From contig JBQDEV010000001.1 in the NCBI GenBank assembly GCA_052084925.1, positions 124,001 through 188,000 of the forward strand: 64,000 nucleotides of DNA. The letters are read 5' to 3'. The stretch comes from CmP2 sp052084925 (lineage in GTDB: Bacteria; Actinomycetota; Actinomycetes; Actinomycetales; Micrococcaceae). This document shows, piece after piece, positions 8,759 through 17,115 of this stretch (its first letter is position 1; each line of letters begins with the position of its first letter). The position numbers and the translations under genes were made by a program. The notes beneath the pieces were generated by a model. It worked only from the letters and a program-made list of their open reading frames with translations. It did not search any database and was not told the DNA's origin.

Positions 8759-10304
8759 CGACGGTCACCCCCGTCCAATTCAAGAACCCTTCCCTGTTCT
8801 CGAAGTTAGACGAGACTTCCGAAGATTTCGCGAAGTGAATCGGTTCTGAGTACAGCGCCACGGTCGTCCCGTTCTTGTAGCCCTCCGCTGAAGCTTCTCG
8901 AGCTGTGTCGAGGTAGCCATCGTCGTCCACAGGAGTTCCCCGCAGAGTTGCCAGGGCTTCCTGAAACTCCGGCGACGTGGCCGGAGAACTCAGGTTCAAG
9001 ACGCCACCTTCGTCGTAATGCTCCGTCAGCGTCTGCGCGTGCGAGTTACGCCCCACGTACATATATGTTGCAAGCGTGAAGCTCTTCCCGAAGTACCCTT
9101 CCTGCCAGTTCGGATCTTTGTTGATGTTGATCCGGATACCGACCGCCGCGAGTTGCGCCTGAAGTTGTTCGTTGACGGCGTCCAGGACGTTCGGATTCGA
9201 TTCCAGGGTTACGTCGATACCATCTTCAAGTCCTGCTTCCTCGAGGAGCTCACGTGCTCGCTCTGGATCGTAGGGAAACTCTTCTTCGAGGTCTTCGTTG
9301 AACAAGATGTGCCCCGGCGGAACAGGTTGCCTAACCGCTTCCCCTTCACCGAGCAAAGCTCGCTCAACGATCTCTTCGGAATTGACAGCATGCCTTACTG
9401 CCGCCACCACGCGCGGATCGTCAAAAGGCTCCTGATTCTCGTTGATACTCAGGAATCCGACATACCAGTTCAACGAGATGTCTTCGACAAGATCCAGGTT
9501 CGCCTGGCGTGCGGTTTCAACGGCCGCGGCATCTCGAATCGTCACGAAGTTGTAGGTGCCCGTCTGTGCTGCAGGCACCAGGCTGTTCTCGTCGATGCCG
9601 AAATCTATCTCGATACGGTCAATGTGAATATTCTCAGCGTTCCAGTAGTCATCGAACTTCTCGAGGACGATCTTGGATTCGGGGACCAACTCGACGACTT
9701 TGAAGGGACCGGCACCGACTGGGTTGCTCGCGTTGAATGCTTCCGGATCTTCTTCAACCGCTTCCTGACTCGTGAGCAGCCCGGCTCGGATGGCAAAGAG
9801 ATACGGGATCTGATAGTCCACGCTGTGGAGATGAACCGTGAAGTTCAGGTCATCTTCAACGACGACTTCGTCGATGTTGTTGTAAGAGCCAGCGAGTGCA
9901 GAATTCGGCTGTTCAATGGCACGCTCGATATAAGCTTTCGCAGCCTCTGCATCGACAGGTGATCCGTCGTGGAAGCTCAGCCCTTCCTTGAGAGTGAACG
10001 TCACCGCAGTCCCCTCTTCGTTGTAATCCCAGGACTCGACCAGGCCCGGTGCCGGGTTGCCATCCTCATCAAGATTCAGCAACGGCTCGTAGATTGGTGT
10101 CATCGTGAGGGTCGCACCCGTCGCACCGGTGACCACCGGGTCCCAGTTACCTGGCGGATTGCCTGAGACTCCCCATTTGATGACTTGCTCGTCATCCGCC
10201 CCGTCTCCCGCTGCGTTACCTCCGCACCCGGTCAAGGCGAGAGCAACGACGGAGACGATGGCAGAAACGGACCAACGCTTTTTCAGTCTTGATGAGTTGC
10301 TCAT
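8745..10304 (-). CDS. Dipeptide/organosulfur ABC transporter substrate-binding lipoprotein
   Basis: A 519-residue family-5 extracellular solute-binding protein. It has a lipoprotein signal ending in LTGC (Cys27). The core includes the PIYEPLLNLDEDGNPAPGLVESW region and TFTLKEGLSFHDGSPV, the usual SBP_bac_5 signature. The ligand pocket class handles peptides, glutathione, nickel and other small molecules, so ligand identity is open. The ATG overlaps the stop of the upstream NtaA/DszA-like gene by 4 nt. Context with monooxygenases and a sulfhydrylase suggests an organosulfur ligand; this is inference. Confidence 0.83.
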   Translation of the reverse strand: MSNSSRLKKRWSVSAIVSVVALALTGCGGNAAGDGADDEQVIKWGVSGNPPGNWDPVVTGATGATLTMTPIYEPLLNLDEDGNPAPGLVESWDYNEEGTAVTFTLKEGLSFHDGSPVDAEAAKAYIERAIEQPNSALAGSYNNIDEVVVEDDLNFTVHLHSVDYQIPYLFAIRAGLLTSQEAVEEDPEAFNASNPVGAGPFKVVELVPESKIVLEKFDDYWNAENIHIDRIEIDFGIDENSLVPAAQTGTYNFVTIRDAAAVETARQANLDLVEDISLNWYVGFLSINENQEPFDDPRVVAAVRHAVNSEEIVERALLGEGEAVRQPVPPGHILFNEDLEEEFPYDPERARELLEEAGLEDGIDVTLESNPNVLDAVNEQLQAQLAAVGIRININKDPNWQEGYFGKSFTLATYMYVGRNSHAQTLTEHYDEGGVLNLSSPATSPEFQEALATLRGTPVDDDGYLDTAREASAEGYKNGTTVALYSEPIHFAKSSEVSSNFENREGFLNWTGVTVGDQE

Positions 10305-11671
10305 ACCGAGACCTTTCCTGGTGTTGGGACGCGAACGGAGTCGCGACTGATCGAGTGGCTGTTAGGGATGAAGGGCAGACCGAGGTTCTCGCGCAGAGTG
10401 TTGCCGGAGTATTCGCTACGAGTGACGCCGCGTTCACGCAGGATGGGCAGCACCTCATCGGTGAACCGCGAGAACTGCTCGTGAGTGCGATAGTGCACGT
10501 TGAGCCCGTCGAAGGCGCCTCCTTCGAACCATTCCTGCACGGTGTCGGCCACGGTTTCCGGTCTACCCACGAAGGGAGAGCGCTTCGGAGCGGTGAACCG
10601 CGTGACTACCTCACGCAGTGTCAGGTTCTCCTCCTTCGCGACGGCACGAATATTGTCAGCACGGGTCTTGAAGCTGCGATCCCCTAGATCCTGCAGATCA
10701 GGGAACGGTGCGTCGAGGTCGTACTGGGTGAAGTCGTGCCAACCGAAGGAGCGCCCGAACTGACCGAGATCCTTATCGAAGTCAGCGTCCTGCTGATGAT
10801 TCGCCGATTCGCGGTCACGTGCATCGGCGTCGGAATCGCCGACGACGATCTCCATACCCGGCATGACCAGCACATCGTCGGGGTTCCGGCCGAAACGCTC
10901 GGCCCTGGCCCGCAAGTCTGTGCGGAACGCTCGTCCTGATTCGAGGTTGGCAGCATGGGTGAAGATCCCCTCACCGACCGCTCCGCCCAGGTCCCGACCA
11001 AACTCGGAATCACCAGCCTGGAAGATCACGGGCTGCCCTTGAGCCGATCGTTGCACGTTGAGCGCCCCATCGAGGGTGAAGTGCGTTCCCCGGTGATGCA
11101 CCTCGTGCAGCTTAGAGCGGTCCAGGAACTCTCCCGTGGCCCGGTCGCGAGGGAAGGCGTCGTCTTCATAGGAGTTCCAGAGTTGCTGTACCAGTCGCAC
11201 GTGCTCCAGCGCCCGACCGTAGCGATCGTCGTAGTCGTAGTGCTGTTCCAGGCCGAAGAGTCGGGCTGTGCCTTCATCACCGGTGGTGACAACATTCCAG
11301 CCGGCCCGACCGCCACTGATCAGATCGAGCGAAGCGAAGCGGCGAGCCACCAGGAAGGGGTCCTCGAAGGAGGTGGTGATCGTGCCGACGAGCCCGATGT
11401 TCTTCGTGAGTGCGGCCAGTGCCGAGAGGATCGTGAACGGCTCGAAGCGGTTGAGGTAGTGGGGCGGCGAATCAGGGGTGATGAAGTGGCTGTCCACGAT
11501 GAAGATCAGATCGAACTTCGCTGCCTCGGCCAGCCGCGCCTGGTGAGCGTAATACTCCAGGTTGACGCTGGCGTCCCCCGGAACGGAAGCGTCTTTCCAC
11601 ACACCATGGTCTCCAGGACCGCCTGCGCCCTTGAGCACAGCTCCCAGTCGCAAGTATCGACGTGATGACAT
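10301..11671 (-). CDS. NtaA/SnaA/DszA-family FMNH2-dependent monooxygenase
   Basis: A 456-residue member of the large LLM subfamily that includes NtaA, SnaA, DszA and Bacillus YxeK/YtnJ. Key blocks are DLIFIVDSHF, VGTITTSFEDPFLVARRFASLD and GRAGWNVVTT. Known relatives oxidise nitrilotriacetate, dibenzothiophene sulfone or S-modified cysteines using FMNH2 from a reductase. No reductase is visible in this window. I place the start at ATG 11671 because a strong GGAGGAGAGG lies 8 nt upstream; a longer in-frame extension has no ribosome site. It is the first gene of the minus-strand operon, divergent from the hydrolase/sulfhydrylase operon. Confidence 0.82.
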   Translation of the reverse strand: MSSRRYLRLGAVLKGAGGPGDHGVWKDASVPGDASVNLEYYAHQARLAEAAKFDLIFIVDSHFITPDSPPHYLNRFEPFTILSALAALTKNIGLVGTITTSFEDPFLVARRFASLDLISGGRAGWNVVTTGDEGTARLFGLEQHYDYDDRYGRALEHVRLVQQLWNSYEDDAFPRDRATGEFLDRSKLHEVHHRGTHFTLDGALNVQRSAQGQPVIFQAGDSEFGRDLGGAVGEGIFTHAANLESGRAFRTDLRARAERFGRNPDDVLVMPGMEIVVGDSDADARDRESANHQQDADFDKDLGQFGRSFGWHDFTQYDLDAPFPDLQDLGDRSFKTRADNIRAVAKEENLTLREVVTRFTAPKRSPFVGRPETVADTVQEWFEGGAFDGLNVHYRTHEQFSRFTDEVLPILRERGVTRSEYSGNTLRENLGLPFIPNSHSISRDSVRVPTPGKVSV

Positions 11672-12070
11672 CTGAGTTCCTCTCCTCCGGATCGTGGCCC
11701 GTCGCGGTGCTGATCGCGCATCCGTCCACTTCACTGAAACAACACAACGGAATGAACAGTCAGTCTTTATGTTCATTTTTGTTCAGCTGCTCGGTGCCGC
11801 GGATCTCTACCGACCACCACGTGGCGATCGACGCGTCCAACAGCAACTCCGCCACCGAACGGGCATGACCACCATGGAAGCACAGGATTTCGCTGAAACA
11901 ACCCCGGAATTGCAAGGAACTGGTCTAGAAGTCACGCTTCTTCACATCCGCGCACTCATGCTTCCACCCGCCGATCCGATTGCGTAGATGACGGGGTGCG
12001 GATACCGTTTCAGGCAGAGACCTGCCAGAATTTAAGTTCACTTTGTTCGGCTTTATGTTCAGGAGATTGC
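11672..12070. promoter_or_regulatory. Divergent regulatory region with two sets of repeats
   Basis: This 399-bp gap separates the two arms of the putative organosulfur locus and holds no convincing gene. CTGAAACAAC occurs at 11734-11743 and 11893-11902, each followed by CGGAAT (11748-11753 and 11905-11910). CTTTATGTTCA occurs at 11765-11775 and 12051-12061. The first lies in an inverted repeat, ATGAACA (11752-11758) and TGTTCAT (11770-11776). Further GTTC half-sites are at 11781-11784, 12036-12039 and 12045-12048. The 12051 copy abuts the AGGAG of the hydrolase gene. These look like operators of one or two regulators serving both directions. Clear -35/-10 pairs were not resolved. Confidence 0.5.
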
Positions 12071-12826
12071 ATGACTGTCACCCAGCAGGAGTCCGTCGCT
12101 TCCGTCGATGAGTACCTTCCGGCCACACCCCCGCGCGGACTTGTTGTCCTCGTTCAGGGACGCGCCGATGCAGCCAGCTATTACGCCCGCTTCGGCCGTC
12201 GCTTGGCCGCGGACGGGTACATCGTGCGGGTGTCGAACGCCGCCCCAGATTCAGCCGGTTCGGCGGCCGCGTTGTGGAACGCGGCCCTGAGTGACCCGTC
12301 CCTGGTCGAGCGCCCGGACGGCCCCGTGCTCGGTGTGACCGTGGACGCCGGCGGAGGATTCTTCGCTCAGGCGCTGAGCGAAAAACTGGTCGAGGTGCGC
12401 CCGGACGGAGTGGTTCTCACCGGGCTGGCTACCGCCGGTGCAACCGAGAGCGAGGGAGCCAGCACACCCGTGGCTGACGTCAGCTTCCGCAGCGCCTGTC
12501 CGGTGCATCGGGGTGTGGTCGAGAGCGCACAGTCGGCTTCCCAGCCCGCGGTGTCGTCCGATCAGATTTCGCCCGTGCTGCCCGGCCATGCCCTCGGGGT
12601 CCCCACCGTGGTGATCCACGGAAGCGCCGATAAGATCAGCCCGCTGGCTCAGCTGCGCGCGGACTGGATCGCCGGTCCGGTCGAACTGAATGTGGTGACT
12701 GGCGGTCTGCACGATGTGCTCAACGACGTCCACCACCGCAGCGTGGCCGCCGTGATCGTCAGCTTCGCTGAACGGCTGCGCGGCGATGCCCGCGCCACCC
12801 CGATCATCCTGCGGGACTCGCTGTGA
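12071..12826 (+). CDS. Alpha/beta-hydrolase-fold protein
   Basis: A 251-residue protein with features of an alpha/beta hydrolase: an early LVVLVQGRADAASYYARFGRRLAADGY segment in the oxyanion-loop position, GVPTVVIHGSADKISPL as the acid loop, and a GGLHDVLND stretch where the catalytic His would lie. The usual GxSxG nucleophile elbow is not obvious; the matching region reads GVTVDAGGGF, so catalysis may differ or be absent. The start at ATG 12071 is set by AGGAG 5 nt upstream. It heads an operon with the sulfhydrylase and third LLM gene and overlaps the former by 4 nt. A role in releasing or channelling a sulfur substrate is inferred from context only. Confidence 0.6.
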   Translation: MTVTQQESVASVDEYLPATPPRGLVVLVQGRADAASYYARFGRRLAADGYIVRVSNAAPDSAGSAAALWNAALSDPSLVERPDGPVLGVTVDAGGGFFAQALSEKLVEVRPDGVVLTGLATAGATESEGASTPVADVSFRSACPVHRGVVESAQSASQPAVSSDQISPVLPGHALGVPTVVIHGSADKISPLAQLRADWIAGPVELNVVTGGLHDVLNDVHHRSVAAVIVSFAERLRGDARATPIILRDSL

Positions 12827-14157
12827 CCGGTTCCGGCACCCACGCGGTCCGCGCCGGGAGCGAGGCGGCGCACGGCCACCGGCCGGTGGCGGTGCCGATC
12901 CACCAGACGGCGGCCTACGAGTTCGATTCCTGGGAGCAGGCCCGCGAGGTTTTCGCTCTGCGCCAGACCGGGGATGTCTACAGCCGCACCGGCAATCCCA
13001 CCCAGCTGGTGCTCGAGCAGCGCCTCGCTGCTCTCGACGACGGCGTGGCGGCCCTGGCCACCGGCTCCGGGCAATCAGCCGTTGTTGTCGCGCTGCTGGC
13101 GCTGGCGCGCGCCGGAGAACACCTGGTCGCTTCGTCCACCCTCTACGGCGGCACCATGGACCTGCTCACGGACACGTTCACCGATTTCGGCATCGAGTCC
13201 ACCCTGGTCGACCCACTCGACCTCGAGGCCTGGGCTGCGGCAATCCGGCCCACCACCCGCGCGCTGTTCGTAGAGTCGGTGGGCAACCCGACGGCGAGCA
13301 TTCCCGACCTGGAGTCGCTCGCCGAGATCGCCCACCGGGCAGGAGTGCCCCTGGTGGTCGACAACACCGTGGCTACCGCTGCCCTGCTGAAACCCAAGGA
13401 CCACGGCGCCGACATCGTGGTTTACTCGGCCACCAAGCATCTGGGCGGCCATGGGGGATCGCTCGCCGGCGCCATCGTGGACCTGGGGACCTTCGATTTC
13501 GGCGCCGATCCTGAACGCTGGCCGCAGTTCACGCAACCCTATCCTCGCGTCGGAGACGTGGTGCTCTGGGAACGCTTCGGGCGGGAGTCCAGCGCGCTGC
13601 TGGTCTATGCCCGCACCAAGCTCGTTCACGACCTGGGCCCCAGCCTCTCCCCGTTCAACGCCCGCGACATCCTGCTCGGCATTGAGACCCTGGAGGTCCG
13701 ACTGGCGCGCATCTCGACGACGACGCAGACCGTGGTCGACGCCCTGCTCGAGCATCCGGCCGTCACTCGCGTGCACCATCCGCTTGCCGAGCGCGGGGCC
13801 GCCCGGGACCGGGCGGAGCACTATCTGCCGCGCGGCTGGCCCGGCGTGCTGTCCTTCGACGTCGTCGACCCCGCGCTGGTTCCCGCGGTGGTGGACGGTC
13901 TGCGGTTGTTCACCCTGGCCGCCAACATCGGGGACGTGCGCTCGCTCGTCATCCACCCCGCCACCACCACGCACTCCCATTTCACGGACGCGCAACTGAC
14001 CCAGGGCGGGTTCTCCGCCGCCACGATTCGACTCTCGGTGGGCCTGGAGAACCCGGAGGATCTCGTGGCCGACCTGAGCTCGACCCTGGACGCCGCCAGC
14101 ACCGCAGTACCGGCTGCGCACCAGAACATTTCACGTCAGAAAGTTGGACAACCATGA
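12823..14157 (+). CDS. metY: O-acetylhomoserine sulfhydrylase-like PLP enzyme
   Basis: A 444-residue Cys/Met-metabolism PLP enzyme. YSATKHLGGHGGS contains the cofactor lysine; VYSRTGNPTQLVLEQRLAALDDGVAAL and VDNTVATAALLKP are hallmark blocks. The length and the IHPATTTHSHFTDAQL segment near the C-terminus favour O-acetylhomoserine sulfhydrylase over cystathionine synthases. It would fix sulfide or a thiol into homocysteine or a thioether. Its GTG start overlaps the hydrolase stop and its stop overlaps the next LLM gene, so the three are coupled. In this setting it would assimilate sulfur released by the monooxygenases. Gamma-lyase activity is the main alternative. Confidence 0.8.
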   Translation: MTGSGTHAVRAGSEAAHGHRPVAVPIHQTAAYEFDSWEQAREVFALRQTGDVYSRTGNPTQLVLEQRLAALDDGVAALATGSGQSAVVVALLALARAGEHLVASSTLYGGTMDLLTDTFTDFGIESTLVDPLDLEAWAAAIRPTTRALFVESVGNPTASIPDLESLAEIAHRAGVPLVVDNTVATAALLKPKDHGADIVVYSATKHLGGHGGSLAGAIVDLGTFDFGADPERWPQFTQPYPRVGDVVLWERFGRESSALLVYARTKLVHDLGPSLSPFNARDILLGIETLEVRLARISTTTQTVVDALLEHPAVTRVHHPLAERGAARDRAEHYLPRGWPGVLSFDVVDPALVPAVVDGLRLFTLAANIGDVRSLVIHPATTTHSHFTDAQLTQGGFSAATIRLSVGLENPEDLVADLSSTLDAASTAVPAAHQNISRQKVGQP

Positions 14158-15200
14158 CTCTGCACTTCGGCTACTGGACCCCGGTGTACGGCGGATTCCT
14201 GCGCAACGTCGGCGACGAGGGCACCCCCGCCACCTGGGAGACCATCCGCTCGCTGTCCTTGACGGCGGACCGGCTGGGCTACCACACCACGCTCATCCCC
14301 GAGCTGTACCTTAACGACCGCAAGGGGGTGGACGCCCCCAGCCTGGAGGCCTGGGCGCTGACCTCCGCGGTACTCGCGGTGACGCAGAACCTGCGGGTGA
14401 TGACCGCTATTCGGCCCGGGTTCCATCACCCGGCGGTGGCCGCCAAGCAGCTCTCTACCCTGGACTCGATCGCTCCCGGGCGCCTCGCGCTGAACGTGGT
14501 GGCAGCCTGGTGGGCGGAGGAAGCCAAGCAGTTCGGCGGCGTCTTCCCGGCCCACGACGAGCGCTACGCGCAGGCCACTGAGTTCGTTGAGGCGCTCACC
14601 GGGGCACTGGCCACCACCCCCTTCAGCTACGACGGCGACTTCTTCACGCTGACCGACACCATTGTTGAGCCGAAGCTCTCCGGTGAGCTGGGCATCTTCG
14701 CCGGCGGGGAGTCCGCTCAGGGCCGCGACGCGATCGCCGACTTCGCCAACGCCTACGCCATGCACGGCGGCACCGTGGCGGAGATCCGGGACAAGATCGC
14801 CGACATGCAGCGCCGTCGCGCGGCCAAGGGACGCCCGCCGCTCGAAGAATTTGCGATGTCGGCGTACGTGATCGTCCGCGACACCGAGGCCGAGGCTCTG
14901 GCAGAGCTGGAGCGGATCACCACCGTGGATCCGCACTCCCCCGGCTACGCCTCGTTCCAGGAGTTCACCGCGAATTCAGCCCTTGATGTGGAGGTCTCGG
15001 CACGCGAGTACGCGGTGGGCACCCGAGGGCTGCGCCCGAACCTGGTGGGCACCGCGGAACAGGTGGCGGAGAAGATCCGCGCCTACGAGGAGGCGGGGCT
15101 GACACTGTTGCTCATCCAGTCCTCCCCCATCGAGCCGGAACTGGAGCGTATCGCTGCCGAGGTGTTCCCGCTCGTTCAGGGTGCCCCGGTTACGGTATGA
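14154..15200 (+). CDS. LLM flavin-dependent monooxygenase (SsuD/SfnG-like)
   Basis: A 348-residue LLM enzyme resembling the alkanesulfonate (SsuD) and dimethylsulfone (SfnG) monooxygenase group. It begins LHFGYWTPVYGGF. The FHHPAVAAKQLSTLDSIAPGRLALNVVAAWW block matches the R-P-G-x-x-x-P-x-x-A-x-x-x-x-T-L-D pattern of that group. GTAEQVAEKIRAYEEAGLTLLLIQ is the usual C-terminal strand-helix. It would use FMNH2 to oxygenate a sulfonate or sulfone and release sulfite or sulfinate. The ATG overlaps the sulfhydrylase stop by 4 nt. Its 3' end overlaps the convergent MocR gene by 11 nt. The exact substrate is unknown. Confidence 0.78.
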   Translation: MTLHFGYWTPVYGGFLRNVGDEGTPATWETIRSLSLTADRLGYHTTLIPELYLNDRKGVDAPSLEAWALTSAVLAVTQNLRVMTAIRPGFHHPAVAAKQLSTLDSIAPGRLALNVVAAWWAEEAKQFGGVFPAHDERYAQATEFVEALTGALATTPFSYDGDFFTLTDTIVEPKLSGELGIFAGGESAQGRDAIADFANAYAMHGGTVAEIRDKIADMQRRRAAKGRPPLEEFAMSAYVIVRDTEAEALAELERITTVDPHSPGYASFQEFTANSALDVEVSAREYAVGTRGLRPNLVGTAEQVAEKIRAYEEAGLTLLLIQSSPIEPELERIAAEVFPLVQGAPVTV

Positions 15201-16536
15201 CCGGCCCGAGCCGGCCGCGGGCGGCATCGGCCACCCGCTGCGCCAGCTCGTCCAGCGAAGACTCCGGCAGCTGTGCCAGCGAGAGCCGCAGTCGCTGCCG
15301 CTTCGGATCCGGGCTCACGTGGGAGGCTGAAGCAACGTCGACGACGATGCCGTGGGAGCTCAGCGCCAAGGCGGCGGATCGCTCGTCGGCAACCTCCACC
15401 CAGAGCGCCCAACTGCCCGGACCGCTATGCACGGTGAGTCCCACCGCGGTAAACGCGGCGAGGGCCCGCTCGCGCCGGCGCGCATACCGCTGACGTGCTT
15501 CGTGGACCGCCGCACCGGTGCGCGCATCGCCGAGCAGCGCGGCGAGGGCGTCCTGGAGCAGGCGGCTGTTCGAGGCGACCCCGCCGCTGCGCTGATGGAT
15601 CGCGGCGTCGACCAGATGTTTGGCCCCGCCGATCACCGAGGTGCGCAGATCGATGCCGAAGGCGCGGCAGTACTCCTGCACCCGGATGGTTTGCTGAGGC
15701 AGGCGATGTCCGAGCGTCCGCACCGGCACCGTGGAGAGCGGCCCGAGCACATCGTCCTCAACGACGGCGACGTCGGTTCCTTCGAGCAGGTCTGCCAGTT
15801 CCTCGGCCCGGGCGCTGCTGAGTACGTGACGATCGGAGAACGGCCCGCCCGGTGACAGCACCAGAGCGGCAGCTCCGGCATCAATGGCAGTCCTGACACC
15901 CTCCACGGTGGGGCCCTCGTCATCCACCGGGACGCCGACCACGGTGAGCCCCTCTTCCTGGAGCCCGGCCAGGAACCCGGGCGCGAGCGGTTCCTCGCAG
16001 GCCACCACACGCTGGCTGCCCACGGCGGCCCGGGTGGCCAACCAGAGTCCCTCCGTACCACCACCGGCGGTCATCCACCCGGTGGCCTCGAAGGGCCAGC
16101 CACGGGAGACGATCCGGTGCAGGGCCTGCACAATGTACTCCCGGCCCCATTCGTTGAAATGTGGGGTCTTCAGTGCTGTGGCCACCGCGTGGTCCAGCGG
16201 CGGCAACAGTGCCGGGTCCGGGCTGCAGAACAGGAAATCGACGTCGGACCAGGCCACCGGGGCTTCATCCTGCGCCGGCGGACGCGCGGCACCGAGCACC
16301 CGGGTCCCGCCCCGCTGCCGGGTCTCGATGACCCCGTCAGCGCGCAACTGCGACCAGGCCTTGGCGACGGTGCCGACGCTGACGCCCAACTCGACGGCGA
16401 CGGCGCGGACCGTGGGCAGTCGAACGCCCGACTCCAGGGTGCGATTCTCGACCAGCTCGCGGAGGCTGCCCGCGATGCCGCGGGAGTCCGTCGCCGAAAT
16501 CAGCTCACCGAGCGCACTTGCGGTGATGTCCGCCAT
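15190..16536 (-). CDS. MocR/GntR-type regulator with a degenerate aminotransferase domain
   Basis: A 448-residue protein with an N-terminal GntR winged helix (about residues 20-80: LPTVRAVAVELGVSVGTVAKAWSQLRADGVI) and a C-terminal fold-type-I aminotransferase-like domain. EDD at 260-262 fits the pyridine-ring aspartate region. The stretch IRVQEYCRAFGIDLR aligns by eye with the usual Y-x-G-S-F-S-K-T-L-x-P-x-L-R motif, putting Arg291 where the Schiff-base lysine should be. It may therefore sense an effector without covalent PLP. It faces the LLM/sulfhydrylase operon and could regulate it, or the membrane protein gene upstream. Confidence 0.8.
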   Translation of the reverse strand: MADITASALGELISATDSRGIAGSLRELVENRTLESGVRLPTVRAVAVELGVSVGTVAKAWSQLRADGVIETRQRGGTRVLGAARPPAQDEAPVAWSDVDFLFCSPDPALLPPLDHAVATALKTPHFNEWGREYIVQALHRIVSRGWPFEATGWMTAGGGTEGLWLATRAAVGSQRVVACEEPLAPGFLAGLQEEGLTVVGVPVDDEGPTVEGVRTAIDAGAAALVLSPGGPFSDRHVLSSARAEELADLLEGTDVAVVEDDVLGPLSTVPVRTLGHRLPQQTIRVQEYCRAFGIDLRTSVIGGAKHLVDAAIHQRSGGVASNSRLLQDALAALLGDARTGAAVHEARQRYARRRERALAAFTAVGLTVHSGPGSWALWVEVADERSAALALSSHGIVVDVASASHVSPDPKRQRLRLSLAQLPESSLDELAQRVADAARGRLGPVIP

Positions 16537-16650
16537 CGATTGCTTCTCCCGTCGTCACGCCCGTCACGTCCGTGTTCAGTCTAGGCGGAGGGGCGTCACG
16601 CACACGGGCTGGGGTCATAGTAGACGGTTCGCCGAGAGCGATGCGACAAA

Positions 16651-16667
16651 TTCTACGAACTGTAGAA
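16651..16667. promoter_or_regulatory. Inverted repeat between MocR and membrane protein genes
   Basis: TTCTAC (16651-16656) and GTAGAA (16662-16667) form a perfect 6-bp inverted repeat around GAACT, 44 nt before the membrane protein start. It may be an operator for the adjacent divergent MocR regulator. GTCACG is also repeated three times between 16550 and 16600, near a TAGACT that could be the -10 of the MocR gene on the minus strand. Confidence 0.35.
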
Positions 16668-16710
16668 GAATGGAGATGGACCCAGACCCCACTTCTGCTT
16701 TAGGAGCATC

Positions 16711-17091
16711 ATGCCTCGTCTCACCATCGGCCTCGGATCCGTTCTCATCGTCATTGGCGCCATCGCCTACATCGCCACGTCCTTCGCCAGCTGGACCGCC
16801 CTGATTCCGGCCATCCTGGGTGCGTTGATTCTGATCAGCGGCCTGATCGCCTTGAAGAACCAGATGGTCGGCGTGCACATCGGCCTGCTGCTGGCTGTGG
16901 TCGGCGCTGCCGGAACTTTCATGAACGTGATGGCCTTGCCCGACCTGTTCGCCGGCACCGCCGAGCGTCCGGCCGCCGTCATCGCCTCCTCCATCACCTT
17001 CGTGCTGCTGGTGGTTTACATCGTGATGGGGGTCCGTTCCTTCATCTCCGCGCGTCGCTGGAAGCGCGAGCAGGCCGGCGTTCAGGCCTGA
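16711..17091 (+). CDS. Small four-helix integral membrane protein, function unknown
   Basis: A 126-residue protein with four predicted hydrophobic helices: roughly residues 5-24, 29-47, 54-74 and 90-110. It ends in a basic tail, ARRWKREQ. An AGGAG lies 5 nt upstream of the ATG. No catalytic motif is visible and I do not recognise a named family. It is divergent from the MocR gene and convergent with the MarR gene. It could be a target of the MocR regulator, but nothing in the sequence proves this. Confidence 0.72.
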   Translation: MPRLTIGLGSVLIVIGAIAYIATSFASWTALIPAILGALILISGLIALKNQMVGVHIGLLLAVVGAAGTFMNVMALPDLFAGTAERPAAVIASSITFVLLVVYIVMGVRSFISARRWKREQAGVQA

Positions 17092-17115
17092 TCAGTTTCC
17101 GATTCTCCGTCTGAT

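Noticed and set aside
9018..9962. 314-residue plus-strand frame inside the substrate-binding protein gene
   Set aside because: Antisense of a clear SBP_bac_5 gene; no promoter, ribosome site or recognisable domain.
11694..11987. Small frames within the divergent region of the organosulfur locus
   Set aside because: No ribosome site, no sensible protein character, and they overlap the repeats that look regulatory.
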